64,000 bases of DNA from Sinorhizobium sp. RAC02 (GTDB lineage: Bacteria; Pseudomonadota; Alphaproteobacteria; Rhizobiales; Rhizobiaceae). Below are positions 1 through 9,187 of the stretch, piece by piece. The number at the start of each line of letters is the position of its first letter. Within the stretch, counting starts at the first letter, position 1. A program made the position numbers and the translations under genes. The stretch covers positions 3,774,501 to 3,838,500 of the forward strand of contig NZ_CP016450.1 in NCBI RefSeq assembly GCF_001713395.1. The letters run 5' to 3'. The notes under the pieces are model-generated. The model was not told the origin of the DNA. It did no database searches and was given only the letters and a program-made list of their open reading frames with translations.

Positions 1-242
1 TCGTGCATTCGACGCGGCGTCAGGTGGCGCAGCACGGCGTGCGCGTCGGCGCGGTCCTGCCGGGGCCGGTAGTGACGGCGCTGCTCGACGACTGGCCGAA
101 GGAGAAGATGGATGAGGCGCTCGCCAATGGCAGCCTGATGCAGCCGAAGGAAGTGGCCGATGCCGTGCTCTTCATGCTGACGCGGCCGCGCAACGTGACG
201 ATCCGCGACCTGGTGATCCTGCCCAACAGCGTCGATCTCTGA
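1..242 (+). CDS. SDR-family oxidoreductase, C-terminal part (ribitol 2-dehydrogenase-like)
   Basis: The window opens inside this gene; only the last 79 or so codons are present, read in the frame starting at base 3. The segment [20 protein letters not shown] is the PG motif region after the catalytic Tyr/Lys of classical short-chain dehydrogenases, and the end PNSVDL is a typical SDR C-terminus. The Rossmann fold and active site lie upstream and cannot be checked. The following gene, 64 bases on, is an FGGY kinase, so a polyol to ketose to ketose-phosphate step (for example ribitol to D-ribulose to D-ribulose 5-phosphate) fits, but the substrate is inference. Confidence 0.8.
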   Translation, partial: VHSTRRQVAQHGVRVGAVLPGPVVTALLDDWPKEKMDEALANGSLMQPKEVADAVLFMLTRPRNVTIRDLVILPNSVDL

Positions 243-306
243 GACGAAACGGCGGGCGGCATGACGTCGCCCGCATCAAACATTTCTGATTGCAGGCGGT
301 AGACCC

Positions 307-1938
307 ATGAGCAACATTTCCTCCGCACGCCCCGCGGGCGGCGAACGCTACCTTGTCGGCGTCGATGTCGGCACGGGAAGCGCCAGAGCCGGCCTGTTTG
401 ACCTCACCGGCCACATGCTGGCCTCGGGAAAACGCGACATTTCGCTGTTCCGCGCGGCGGGCGCGATGGTCGAACAGTCGAGCACCGAAATCTGGGCCGC
501 AGTCTGCGCCGCCGTGCGCGAGGCCGTCGGCAAGGCAGGTGTTGCACCCGAGCAGATCGCCGGCATCGGCTTCGATGCGACCTGCTCGCTGGTCGTGCTC
601 GGCAAGGGTGGTGCGCCGCTGCCGGTCGGCCCGTCGGAGGATCCGGAACGTAACATCGTCGTCTGGATGGACCATCGCGCGGTCGATCAGGTCGAGCGTA
701 TCAATGCGCAGGGCCACGAGGTGCTGCGCTATGTCGGCGGCCGCATCTCGCCGGAAATGGAGACACCGAAGCTGCTGTGGCTGAAGGAAAACCGCCCGCA
801 GGTTTTCGACGCAGCCTGGCAGTTCTTCGACCTCGCCGATTTCCTCACTTGGCGCGCAACGGGCGATCTTGCCCGCTCGACCTGCACGGTGACCTGCAAA
901 TGGACCTATCTGGCGCATGAGAAGCGCTGGGACCCCACCTATTTCCACGGCGTCGGCCTCGGCATTTTGGCGGACGAGGATTTTGCCCGTATCGGCCAGC
1001 ATGTCGTCGAGCCGGGTACGCCACTTGGCAACGGCCTGACGGAGCAGGCGGCGGCAGACCTCGGCCTTGCAGCCGGCACGCCCGTCGCAGCCGGCATGAT
1101 CGATGCCCATGCGGGCGGCATCGGGACCGTCGGCGTCGATGGCCCGCCGGAAAACAATCTCGGTTACGTCTTCGGCACGTCCTCCTGCACCATGACTTCG
1201 ACCCATGAGCCGGTCTTCGTGCCAGGTGTGTGGGGACCGTATTTCTCGGCGATGGTGCCGGGCATGTGGTTGAACGAGGGCGGACAGTCGGCGGCTGGTG
1301 CGGCGATAGAACAGCTCCTCTCCTTTCATCCCGCAGCTGGCGAAGCGTCTGCATTGGCAAAGACGCGCGGCGTCTCGCTCCCTGTCCTGCTTGCCGACCT
1401 GGCATCTGAAAGGGCTGAAACGCTCTCCGCCGTTGTTGCCTTGGCAGACGGCCTGCACGTCGTACCCGAATTCCTCGGGAACCGTGCACCCTTTGCCGAT
1501 CCGCATGCCCGTGCAGCCATTGTCGGTCTCGGCATGGAGCGCGGCCTCGACAATCTGGTCTCGCTCTACATCGCCGGGCTCTGCGGCATCGGCTACGGCC
1601 TTCGCCAGATCATCGAAACGCAGGCAGCGGCCGGCGCGCCGATCGACAAGATCGTCATCAGCGGCGGTGCCGGCCAGCTCGATCTCGTCCGCCAGCTTCT
1701 CGCCGACGCGACGGGAAAACCGCTGCTTGCGACGAAGGCGGAGGAGCCGGTTCTGCTTGGTGCTGCCATTCTCGGCAGTGTGGCTGGCGGGGCTTTTTCG
1801 GATGTCCGCGCGGCGATGGCAGCACTTTCGGCGACGGATCGCACCTACTACCCAGCCAGCGGCGATACGGTCGCCCTTCACGCAAGGCGCTACGATGCTT
1901 TCACGCGGCTCCAGGCCTTGGCGCGGGAAATCCGCTAA
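307..1938 (+). CDS. FGGY-family carbohydrate kinase (ribulokinase-like)
   Basis: A 543-residue cytoplasmic sugar kinase predicted to phosphorylate a ketopentose with ATP. The N-terminal phosphate-binding motif VDVGTGSARAGLFD is at residues 19-32, the substrate-side WMDHR motif at 120-124, and the catalytic base lies in GMIDAHAGG (Asp266). A late ISGGAGQ segment is the adenosine-binding motif. Length and the WMDHR signature match the ribulokinase branch of FGGY kinases. It follows the partial SDR gene on the same strand and is convergent with treY. ATG at 307 is kept because the N-terminus starts just before the first beta strand. The exact sugar is not decided by sequence alone. Confidence 0.88.
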   Translation: MSNISSARPAGGERYLVGVDVGTGSARAGLFDLTGHMLASGKRDISLFRAAGAMVEQSSTEIWAAVCAAVREAVGKAGVAPEQIAGIGFDATCSLVVLGKGGAPLPVGPSEDPERNIVVWMDHRAVDQVERINAQGHEVLRYVGGRISPEMETPKLLWLKENRPQVFDAAWQFFDLADFLTWRATGDLARSTCTVTCKWTYLAHEKRWDPTYFHGVGLGILADEDFARIGQHVVEPGTPLGNGLTEQAAADLGLAAGTPVAAGMIDAHAGGIGTVGVDGPPENNLGYVFGTSSCTMTSTHEPVFVPGVWGPYFSAMVPGMWLNEGGQSAAGAAIEQLLSFHPAAGEASALAKTRGVSLPVLLADLASERAETLSAVVALADGLHVVPEFLGNRAPFADPHARAAIVGLGMERGLDNLVSLYIAGLCGIGYGLRQIIETQAAAGAPIDKIVISGGAGQLDLVRQLLADATGKPLLATKAEEPVLLGAAILGSVAGGAFSDVRAAMAALSATDRTYYPASGDTVALHARRYDAFTRLQALAREIR

Positions 1939-1965
1939 AGCGATCCCGCTTCGGCTGAACATGCT

Positions 1966-4587
1966 CTAGTCGCTGAGAAGCAGGGCGACCGGTTCGGATG
2001 CGAGGGCTTCGGCAAGCGGAAGTTCACGGCCAAGCGTCAGCGTGCGACCGTCCAGGACGGACCGTACGGCGCGGCCCTCGAAAGCCGGGGGAAGCAAGAG
2101 CGAGATACCGAATGCCGCGTCATCCATCAGGCACAGCGCATTCGGCAGCGTCCTTCCGAACGTCAGCCGCGGGACGATCGTTATGGCAAAAGCCTCCGGC
2201 GTGCCGCGCAGGAAGGCCAGTGCCTGTTGGTCGCCATCGGAAAAGCCGAGCGGCATGTAGGGTCCGGTGAACAGATCAGAGCGCTCGTTTCGCGCGGCGA
2301 GCACGGTGGCGGCCAGCCATTGTTTGTAGTCCATGAAATGCGTTCGATAGGGCTGGGGTTTCTCCGGCACACGCAGAGAAACGACATCGAGCAGGGGCCG
2401 ATTGTCAGGATCAACAAGCGAAAAGTCGCTGCGCTCGCTGCCCTGATAAATGTCGGGAATGCCCGGCGCCGTGAGCTTGATCAGCGTTTGAGCCAGTGAG
2501 TTCATCAAGCCGGCATTGATGAAGGGTGACAGGGTTTCGTTGAAATCGTCGAGAAATGCATCGTGCCGCAGCAGGTCGTCGACGAAACCGGCCGCCTTTT
2601 TTTCATAGTCGATATCCGGCGCGGCCCAGTTCGAGCCGATCTTCGCTTCACGCAACGCCTTTTCGATATACGCCTTCATCCGTTCGCCAAGCACACCGAT
2701 TGCCGCAGGATCGTCAAGTCCGCTCGTCGGCCAGATGCCGGCGAGCGCCTGATAGATCAGCCATTCCACATCAGGTTCCGGAACCTGCCGTTCGCCATGC
2801 GACCGACGAAACCGGGCATTGAGCGAGGACCAGCGTTGTGTCGCGGCGATCCACCGGTCCGATGCCTCGCTCAGCGTGTACAGGCGTGCGCGGGCATCCT
2901 CTCCCCTTTTGGTATCGTGGGTCGAGGTCGCCGACAGGCTGTGTGGCAGCGCTTCCGCGCGCGCCTGCATGGCAGCGTGGAAGGCTGCGGGGCCGCCGGT
3001 CGACTTGCCCGGATCGCCGCCGACCTCGTTCAGCGCGATGAAGGCGTTTTCGCGGTAGAAGAGCGTGTCCTCCAGCGCCTTGGCCATGATCGGGCCGGTG
3101 AGTTGCTGGAAGCGGGTGCGAAATTCCACGCAGTCGGGCATCGTGTTGCAGGTCTTGTCGTCGGCGAGCAGCTCCCAGATGAAATCGATCGCCTCGCGGA
3201 CCTCCGGGCGCACGCCCTCCTGCGCGTCGAGCCGTGCCGATGCCAGAAGCTGGCGGTCGCGCTCGGTGATGCCGGTCGTCGCCGTCAGGTAGGTGCGGTA
3301 GACGGGGAGCGCGATGATCAGGGCGCAGATCGCTTCCGCAAGCGTGCTGCGGGAGAGGTCGGCATTGGCGTGGTCGGCCATGCCTTTCGCCAGGAGCGTG
3401 ACGCGGCGGACCTCGCCCGTGAAATTGTCCGAGAGCATCTGCCGCTTGCTGGCCCGCATCTCCTGCCCATAGTTTCCCCGGTGCTCCTCGCCCTTCAACG
3501 GTTGGAAGGCCTGCGCCAGCCGGCCGCCTTCACGTTCATCGACCAGCGCATCCGCAAGGGCTGTGATGAATTCGTAGCCCGTCGTGCCTTGGACAGGCCA
3601 TTCCGTTGCAAAGGGTTCGCTTTTCTCCAGGATCTTCTCGACGACGATGTAGACATCCGGGCCAACGGCGGTGCGCAGGCGCTCCAGATAGCCCTGCGGA
3701 TCGGCAAGGCCATCGATATGGTCGATGCGCAGGCCATCCACCGTGCCGTCCTGCACGAGGTCGAGGATCAAGCGGTGGCTGTCGTCGAAGACGTGTTGTT
3801 CCGCGACGCGCAGCCCCACGAGGCCGGCGATTTCGAAGAAACGGCGGTAGCTGAGATGACGGCTTGCCGTTCTCCAGTCCGTCAGACGCCATGGCTGTGC
3901 TGCGTGGATGGCAGCCATGCGGGTGGGATCGGCGGAAACGGCGGCGAGGTGTCTTTCCAACGCGGGGCGCGCGTCCGCGGGCGTCAGCGCGGACGAAAGG
4001 ATCGTCTTGCCGTCCGGGTCGCTCTTCGGATCTGCCGTGATGGCGAGGGTGTCGTAACCGTCCAGCACATCCCGGTAGGTTTGCGGATTTAGCGGATAGA
4101 CGCTGTCGTAATAGCGGAGTGCGAGCACGTCGCGTTCTGGATCGAGAGCGAGGCGGATGGCGCCTTCGGACAACTCCTCCTCGAAACCCTTGCCCAGGAA
4201 GGGAAGCGTTAGTTTCTGCGACCAGTCGATATCGAAATGGTGCGAAAAGGGGCTTTCCGCACCCCATGTCACCACGCTGCGCCACCAGGGATTTTCCAGG
4301 CTCGCGGCCATGTGATTGGGAGCGATATCGAGGATGAGACCGATGCCGCGTTCATGAAGAGCGCCGGCAAGCGCACGCAGGCCGTCAAGGCCCCCGAGGG
4401 CAGGGTCGATTTCGTCCGCCCGGGTCATATCATAGCCATGGGTAGACCCGGTGGCCGCAGTCATGATGGGCGAGGCATAGAGGTGGCTGATGCCCAGTTC
4501 ACAGAGATAGGGCACAAGTTGACGCGCCCTCCCGAAGTCCATGCCGTTTCGGAACTGGAGGCGATAGGTCGAGGCGGGATATGTCAT
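1966..4587 (-). CDS. treY: Malto-oligosyltrehalose synthase TreY
   Basis: An 873-residue GH13 enzyme that turns the reducing-end maltose unit of malto-oligosaccharides into a trehalosyl unit, the first step of the TreYZ trehalose route. Visible GH13 regions: DIAPNHM at residues 88-94, GLRIDHIDGL at 285-294 with the nucleophile Asp289, and VVEKIL with the acid/base Glu317; HLYASP near 36 and the early STHGYD are TreY hallmarks. Length fits the family. It is last in the order treZ, CBS protein, treY on the minus strand, but has its own EcfG-type promoter match 36 bases upstream (4623-4647), so stress induction is likely. The CBS gene between treY and treZ is unusual. Confidence 0.96.
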   Translation of the reverse strand: MTYPASTYRLQFRNGMDFGRARQLVPYLCELGISHLYASPIMTAATGSTHGYDMTRADEIDPALGGLDGLRALAGALHERGIGLILDIAPNHMAASLENPWWRSVVTWGAESPFSHHFDIDWSQKLTLPFLGKGFEEELSEGAIRLALDPERDVLALRYYDSVYPLNPQTYRDVLDGYDTLAITADPKSDPDGKTILSSALTPADARPALERHLAAVSADPTRMAAIHAAQPWRLTDWRTASRHLSYRRFFEIAGLVGLRVAEQHVFDDSHRLILDLVQDGTVDGLRIDHIDGLADPQGYLERLRTAVGPDVYIVVEKILEKSEPFATEWPVQGTTGYEFITALADALVDEREGGRLAQAFQPLKGEEHRGNYGQEMRASKRQMLSDNFTGEVRRVTLLAKGMADHANADLSRSTLAEAICALIIALPVYRTYLTATTGITERDRQLLASARLDAQEGVRPEVREAIDFIWELLADDKTCNTMPDCVEFRTRFQQLTGPIMAKALEDTLFYRENAFIALNEVGGDPGKSTGGPAAFHAAMQARAEALPHSLSATSTHDTKRGEDARARLYTLSEASDRWIAATQRWSSLNARFRRSHGERQVPEPDVEWLIYQALAGIWPTSGLDDPAAIGVLGERMKAYIEKALREAKIGSNWAAPDIDYEKKAAGFVDDLLRHDAFLDDFNETLSPFINAGLMNSLAQTLIKLTAPGIPDIYQGSERSDFSLVDPDNRPLLDVVSLRVPEKPQPYRTHFMDYKQWLAATVLAARNERSDLFTGPYMPLGFSDGDQQALAFLRGTPEAFAITIVPRLTFGRTLPNALCLMDDAAFGISLLLPPAFEGRAVRSVLDGRTLTLGRELPLAEALASEPVALLLSD

Positions 4588-4622
4588 AAGGCCCTGGGAG
4601 TGCGGGTTTCAGCCGCGCCCTA

Positions 4623-4647
4623 AACGCATATCATCCCCATTTGTTCC
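4623..4647 (-). promoter_or_regulatory. EcfG (general stress sigma) promoter match upstream of treY
   Basis: On the minus strand the sequence is GGAAC (4647-4643), a 16-base spacer, then CGTT (4626-4623). This matches exactly the alphaproteobacterial EcfG/RpoE2 consensus GGAAC-N16/17-cGTT. The -10 element ends 36 bases before the treY ATG, leaving a short leader of about 30 bases. Four further matches occur in this 7-kb block, which makes chance unlikely. Confidence 0.75.
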
Positions 4648-4658
4648 ATCGGGCTGAT

Positions 4659-5030
4659 TTACGCCCCATGTCGTGTGAAGTCGGTCCGCGAAACGACGCC
4701 CGTCAGCCGTTCCTGCCGGTCGAGCACGGCAAGGCGGCGCAACTGCAGGGTCTGCATGTTGCTCAACACGCCGTCCAGTTCCTCGTCGTCGTAACAGTAG
4801 GTGATGTTGCTCGTCATGATGTCGCTGACCTTGGTGGTTCCGGCGTCGAGACCCGGTGCGACGGCGCGAAGGATGATGTCGCGATCCGTCAGGGTGCCGA
4901 CAAGGCCGCTGGCGTCGGCGACCGGCAGGAAGGCGATGTCCCACTGCGCCATCAGCCCTGCGGCATAGTGCAGGGTTTCCTCCGGCCGCACGAGATGGAC
5001 ATTGCGGGTCATGATGTCGCCGATGAGCAT
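4659..5030 (-). CDS. CBS-domain protein
   Basis: A 123-residue protein made of two CBS motifs and nothing else. The first motif starts at MLIGDIMTRNVHLVRPEETL and ends at LTDRDIILRAVAPG (about 1-65); the second begins KVSDIMTSNITYC (about 71) and ends LTGVVSRTDFTRHGA. Such stand-alone CBS pairs bind adenine nucleotides and regulate partner proteins. It sits between treZ and treY on the same strand and has its own EcfG-type promoter 30 bases upstream, so it is probably a stress-induced regulator; the partner is unknown. An AGAGG ribosome site precedes the ATG. Confidence 0.9.
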   Translation of the reverse strand: MLIGDIMTRNVHLVRPEETLHYAAGLMAQWDIAFLPVADASGLVGTLTDRDIILRAVAPGLDAGTTKVSDIMTSNITYCYDDEELDGVLSNMQTLQLRRLAVLDRQERLTGVVSRTDFTRHGA

Positions 5031-5059
5031 GGGGACCTCTTTCTGACAATTGTTTCAAG

Positions 5060-5084
5060 AACAGACGAACGTGCCATTGGTTCC
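5060..5084 (-). promoter_or_regulatory. EcfG promoter match upstream of the CBS gene
   Basis: Minus strand: GGAAC (5084-5080), 17-base spacer, GTT (5062-5060). The -10 element lies 30 bases before the CBS-protein ATG at 5030. The base before GTT is T rather than the preferred C, so it is slightly weaker than the treY box. Confidence 0.65.
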
Positions 5085-5090
5085 ATCGCG

Positions 5091-6872
5091 CTAAGGTCGG
5101 GAACGGTCGATGGCGACGATGATCGACGGGCCGGCTGCGGTGCCATTGGAAACCGCAAAAATCGTCTCGCCTTCCATCGCCGGCCACGGCGTCTCTTTCT
5201 TCGCAAAGTTTGCGCGAATGCCGAGCGTTGCCTCATGGAAGCGCCAGTCCACGGCTAAAATGCCGTCTTCCGCGGGCAGGATATGTGGCACGGCCGTTCC
5301 CGGGCCGGCGAGCAGCGGCACGACATGCTCCCGGCGAAGCCGGATCAACTCCCTGACGAAATCCGTCTGTCGCCTGCCGTCGGGGGACATCGGGCGGGAC
5401 CAGTCGAGTTTCGAGCGCTGAAAGGTGTCTTCGGCGCCGGGATCCGGCAGGTCGTGCACGGTCTTGCGCTCGGGCATGCCGCCGAATTTCTCCGCTTCTG
5501 CCTTGCGCCCCTGCTTTACCGCGTGGGCAAGCTCTCCTTCGAAATCGGTGAAAAAGAAGAACGGCTGCTGCTCGCCGAATTCTTCGCCCATGAAGAGCAT
5601 CGGTATCGGCGGGGCAAGCAGCAGAAGGGCCGTCATGACATTCAGAAGCATCGGATCGGTGAGGACCGACAGCCGTTCGCCGAACGCACGGTTGCCGACC
5701 TGGTCGTGGTTGTGCAGGAAGTTGACGTTGACCTGTGGCGGCAGGCGGTCCTGAGGTGCCGGCCCGACCCGATCCTGCGTACGATCCGCGTGCACGAACC
5801 CCATGGCAGTCGCCGTCCGGAGCACATTGTCGGTGTTTTCCGCAAAGGGTGCGTAGTGGCCCTGGCCCTCTCCGGTCGCGATGATGTGCAGGGCATGGTG
5901 GAACTCGTCGTTCCAGCCCGCCGTGTAGTGATGCACGATTCCATCATCCCGGTTCAGCAGGCTTTTGCGGCTCGTCTGGTCCTCGACGACGAGATGGACT
6001 GGACGATGCGGCATGGCCTGCCGGACGGTCTCGGCCAGTTCGATCAGCATATGTCTCTCGCTGTCGTCGACGATCTGTTCGGTTGCGTCGAAGCGCAGGC
6101 CATCGAACCGGTAATCGATGAGCCAGTGCAATGCATTTTCGATGAAATATCGCCGCACCGGCTCCCTTTCGAAGGCGAGCGCGGCACCCCAGGGTGTGTG
6201 GCGTTCGGGGTGAAAGAAGGCGGGCGCGATGCGTGGCAGGATGTTTCCGACCGGGCCGAAATGATTGTAGACGACGTCGAGCAGGACCATGATGCCATGG
6301 CCGTGGGCGGCGTCGACCAGCGCCTTCAAGTCGTCCGGAATGCCGTAGGCCGTATGCGGCGCGTAGTGCAGAACGCCGTCATAGCCCCAGCCGCGTTTTC
6401 CGGCGAAGTGGGCGACGGGCATGATTTCGATTGCCGTAATGCCGATATGGCGGAGATGCGGCAGGCGGTCGATGGCGGCCCGGAAGGTGCCTTCCGGCGT
6501 GAATGCACCGATATGCAACTCATAGGCGACCGCTTCTTCCCACGGGCGCCCCGTCCACCCGGTATTGCTCCAAGCATAGCCGTCATGATGGACAAGGGTG
6601 GATGGTCCCTCGACGTCGTCCTCCTGGGCGTGGGAGGCGGGATCGGGAATGTCTGTGCCGTCAGAAAGCCGGAAACTGTAGGTGTCGCCCGGGTGGACAA
6701 TGTTGGTTTCAACCATATGCCAGCCGTCGCCGTCCGCCTGCATTGAAATCTCCCGTGCACCCGCAAGGAGGACGATCCTCTTCTCGGCGGGTGCCCAGAG
6801 ACGGAACCGCACCCTGCCATCCGCCAACACGCTCGGGCCCCAGGTTCTTGGCGTCGGTGACGGCTGTGTCAT
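5091..6872 (-). CDS. treZ: Malto-oligosyltrehalose trehalohydrolase TreZ
   Basis: A 593-residue GH13 hydrolase that releases trehalose from maltooligosyl-trehalose made by TreY. An N-terminal CBM48/E-set domain (about 10-95) precedes the TIM barrel. Barrel motifs: GAFTPEGTF at 122-130, DVVYNHFG at 199-206, FDGLRFDATEQI at 256-267 with nucleophile Asp262, and VVEDQT with acid Glu297. The ATG at 6872 has an AGAGGA ribosome site. It is divergent from glgX across 220 bases that hold two back-to-back EcfG-type promoters. With treY it supplies the osmoprotectant trehalose from glycogen-derived maltodextrins, for which glgX provides debranched chains. Confidence 0.96.
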   Translation of the reverse strand: MTQPSPTPRTWGPSVLADGRVRFRLWAPAEKRIVLLAGAREISMQADGDGWHMVETNIVHPGDTYSFRLSDGTDIPDPASHAQEDDVEGPSTLVHHDGYAWSNTGWTGRPWEEAVAYELHIGAFTPEGTFRAAIDRLPHLRHIGITAIEIMPVAHFAGKRGWGYDGVLHYAPHTAYGIPDDLKALVDAAHGHGIMVLLDVVYNHFGPVGNILPRIAPAFFHPERHTPWGAALAFEREPVRRYFIENALHWLIDYRFDGLRFDATEQIVDDSERHMLIELAETVRQAMPHRPVHLVVEDQTSRKSLLNRDDGIVHHYTAGWNDEFHHALHIIATGEGQGHYAPFAENTDNVLRTATAMGFVHADRTQDRVGPAPQDRLPPQVNVNFLHNHDQVGNRAFGERLSVLTDPMLLNVMTALLLLAPPIPMLFMGEEFGEQQPFFFFTDFEGELAHAVKQGRKAEAEKFGGMPERKTVHDLPDPGAEDTFQRSKLDWSRPMSPDGRRQTDFVRELIRLRREHVVPLLAGPGTAVPHILPAEDGILAVDWRFHEATLGIRANFAKKETPWPAMEGETIFAVSNGTAAGPSIIVAIDRSRP

Positions 6873-6904
6873 CGGCTTCCTCTGTGCGGGTCAATCACAA
6901 GCGG

Positions 6905-6929
6905 AACCGGCTGGCTGTGAAAAAGTTCC
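6905..6929 (-). promoter_or_regulatory. EcfG promoter match upstream of treZ
   Basis: Minus strand: GGAAC (6929-6925), 17-base spacer, GTT (6907-6905), 32 bases before the treZ ATG at 6872. Its -35 element abuts that of the opposing glgX promoter, forming the palindrome GTTCCGGAAC at 6925-6934. Confidence 0.7.
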
Positions 6930-6954
6930 GGAACAATCCGGTTCTTTTCGCGTT
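6930..6954 (+). promoter_or_regulatory. EcfG promoter match upstream of glgX
   Basis: Plus strand: GGAAC (6930-6934), 16-base spacer, CGTT (6951-6954), an exact match to the EcfG/RpoE2 consensus. The start codon of glgX is 139 bases downstream, so the mRNA would have a leader of about 130 bases in which I see no known element. Confidence 0.7.
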
Positions 6955-7092
6955 GCACCATCGCTTTCTCGGGCCGCGATAAAGATGCCTCCCGTTCTTT
7001 CGACGAAGGTTCGTCGTACCGGCGCGATGAAGCGATGGCGATGACGGCCCTCGTTCCGACGGCGCGTTGCTCGACCGAAGGGGACAGACCGC

Positions 7093-9177
7093 ATGAGCTA
7101 TTCGTTTTCCGAACTCGATTTCATGAAGCCGGAGCTTGGCGCCGAATTCACCGGGGAGGGCACGCATTTCGCGGTCTTTTCCGCCCATGCGGAGCAGATG
7201 GAACTGTGTCTCTTCAGTGAGGACGGCAAGGAAGAGACCGCCCGCCTGCCGCTGCCCAAGCGCGAAGGCGACATCTGGTCCGGCTACATTGCCGGCCTGA
7301 AGCCCGGCACGATCTATGGCTACCGCGCCCACGGCCCCTATGACCCGAAAGCAGGCCACCGCTTCAACCCGAACAAGCTGCTGCTCGACCCCTATGCCAA
7401 GCAGATCCTCGGCGAAATCCAGTGGGACGACGCGCTCTATGGCTACCGCATCGGTGACCCGGCGGAAGACCTGTCCTTTGATGAGCGCGACAGCGCGCCC
7501 TTCATGGTGAAGGGCGTGGTGCAGGATCCGGACTTCGACTGGGCGGGCGACGCGGCGATCCGCCGGCAATGGACCGAAACGATCATCTATGAGGCGCATG
7601 TGCGCGGCATGACGATGACCCATCCCGGCGTGCCGGAAGAGCTGCGCGGCACCTTCATGGGCATGGCGAGCGATCCCATCATCGAGCATCTCGTCGATCT
7701 CGGTATTTCCGCCATCGAACTCCTGCCTATCCAGTACTTCCCGGATGATCGTTATCTGCTGGAAAAGGGCCTGCGCAACTATTGGGGTTATCAGACGCTC
7801 GGCTTCTTCGCGCCGCAGCCGCGGTTCCTCTCCGGCCGCGCCGTCACCGAATTCAAGACCATGGTCAAACGCTTCCATGCCGCCGGCATCGAGGTGATCA
7901 TGGACGTCGTCTACAACCACACCGCCGAAGGCTCTGAGCGTGGACCGACGCTGAGTTTCCGCGGCCTCGACAATCTGAGCTACTACCGCCTGTCGCCGGA
8001 CGACCTGCGCCACAGCTACGACACGACCGGTACCGGCAACACCGTCAATATCGCCCATCCCATGGTATTGCGCATGGTGCTCGACAGCCTGCGCTACTGG
8101 GTCGGCGTCATGCATGTCGATGGTTTCCGCTTCGACCTTGCCAGCACGCTCGGTCGCACCCGGCATATCGAGTTCGATCGTGACGGTACGTTCTTCGATG
8201 CGATCCGGCAGGACCCGATGCTGTCCGGTGTGAAGCTGATCGCTGAGCCCTGGGACGTGGGTGACGGCGGCTATCAGGTCGGCGGTTTCCCGCATCCATT
8301 CCGCGAGTGGAACGACAAGTACCGCGACGATGTGCGGCGCTTCTGGAAGGGGGATGGCGGGCTGGTGTCGGATGTTGCGGCTCGGCTGGCCGGTTCTGCA
8401 CCGCAGTTCAACCATTCGGACCGCGGCGCCACCTCGTCGATCAACCTCTTAAGTGCCCATGACGGCTTCACGCTGATGGACACCGTCTCCTATGACGGCA
8501 AGCACAATGAGGCGAATGGCGAAGACAACCGCGACGGCCATTCCGACAACCATTCGCACAATATGGGGGCCGAGGGCCCGACGGAGGACCAGAACATCCT
8601 CTCCGCCCGTGCCCGCCGCCGGCGCAACATGATTGCGACGCTGATGCTGAGCCAGGGTGTGCCCATGTTGCTCGGTGGCGACGAACTCGGCAACAGCCAG
8701 AACGGCAACAACAATGTTTACTGCCAGGACAACGCGATCGGCTGGACCGACTGGAGCGGTCTTGACGATCCGTTCCTCGCCTTCTGCAAGGGGGCGATCG
8801 CCTTCCGGAAAGCCCATCCGGCGCTGCGGCAGGAACGGTTCCTCACGGGCGATCCCGCAGAGGACGGCACGATCGACATCGCCTGGTACAAGCCCGATGG
8901 CGCCTTCATGGATGACGGTGCCTGGGAAGACGGTAATCTGCATGCGCTCGGCCTCTTCGTGTCGAAGCCGGCGAATGGCGAGGGGCCGGACCAGTTGTTT
9001 ATCGTCGTCAATGCCGGCGGCGATTGCCAGGTGAAGCTTCCGGAGGTGAACGGCATCAAGGCGTGGACGCGCGTGCTCGATACGGGGGCCGAGGATGATG
9101 CCTTCGCCCAACATCCCGCCGAAGGCGCCGCCACGGTCTATGGCGCCAGCGTCGCCGTCTTCGAAGCGGTGGGGTGA
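7093..9177 (+). CDS. glgX: Glycogen debranching enzyme GlgX
   Basis: A 694-residue isoamylase-type GH13 enzyme that hydrolyses alpha-1,6 branches of phosphorylase-trimmed glycogen. A CBM48 domain (about 20-105) precedes the barrel, whose motifs are DVVYNHTAEG at 271-280, HVDGFRFDLA at 341-350 (nucleophile Asp348) and LIAEPWDVG at 382-390 (Glu385). Length fits GlgX. The gene is divergent from treZ and shares its stress-promoter region, and its product supplies the linear maltodextrins that TreYZ converts to trehalose. No glgA, glgB, glgC or glgP is visible here. Confidence 0.95.
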   Translation: MSYSFSELDFMKPELGAEFTGEGTHFAVFSAHAEQMELCLFSEDGKEETARLPLPKREGDIWSGYIAGLKPGTIYGYRAHGPYDPKAGHRFNPNKLLLDPYAKQILGEIQWDDALYGYRIGDPAEDLSFDERDSAPFMVKGVVQDPDFDWAGDAAIRRQWTETIIYEAHVRGMTMTHPGVPEELRGTFMGMASDPIIEHLVDLGISAIELLPIQYFPDDRYLLEKGLRNYWGYQTLGFFAPQPRFLSGRAVTEFKTMVKRFHAAGIEVIMDVVYNHTAEGSERGPTLSFRGLDNLSYYRLSPDDLRHSYDTTGTGNTVNIAHPMVLRMVLDSLRYWVGVMHVDGFRFDLASTLGRTRHIEFDRDGTFFDAIRQDPMLSGVKLIAEPWDVGDGGYQVGGFPHPFREWNDKYRDDVRRFWKGDGGLVSDVAARLAGSAPQFNHSDRGATSSINLLSAHDGFTLMDTVSYDGKHNEANGEDNRDGHSDNHSHNMGAEGPTEDQNILSARARRRRNMIATLMLSQGVPMLLGGDELGNSQNGNNNVYCQDNAIGWTDWSGLDDPFLAFCKGAIAFRKAHPALRQERFLTGDPAEDGTIDIAWYKPDGAFMDDGAWEDGNLHALGLFVSKPANGEGPDQLFIVVNAGGDCQVKLPEVNGIKAWTRVLDTGAEDDAFAQHPAEGAATVYGASVAVFEAVG

Positions 9178-9187
9178 TCTGCCCGAC

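Noticed and set aside
172..1962. A 596-codon minus-strand open frame opposite the FGGY kinase
   Set aside because: It is antisense to a gene with clear kinase motifs and has the Arg/Ala-rich composition typical of shadow frames in GC-rich DNA.
2563..4092. A 509-codon plus-strand frame across treY
   Set aside because: It is opposite the GH13 motifs of treY, carries no recognisable domain and is a codon-bias shadow.
5283..6746. A 487-codon plus-strand frame across treZ
   Set aside because: It is antisense to intact treZ motifs and has no family pattern or ribosome site.
6895..8415. A 506-codon minus-strand frame across glgX
   Set aside because: It covers the stress promoters and the catalytic core of glgX on the other strand; no domain is seen.
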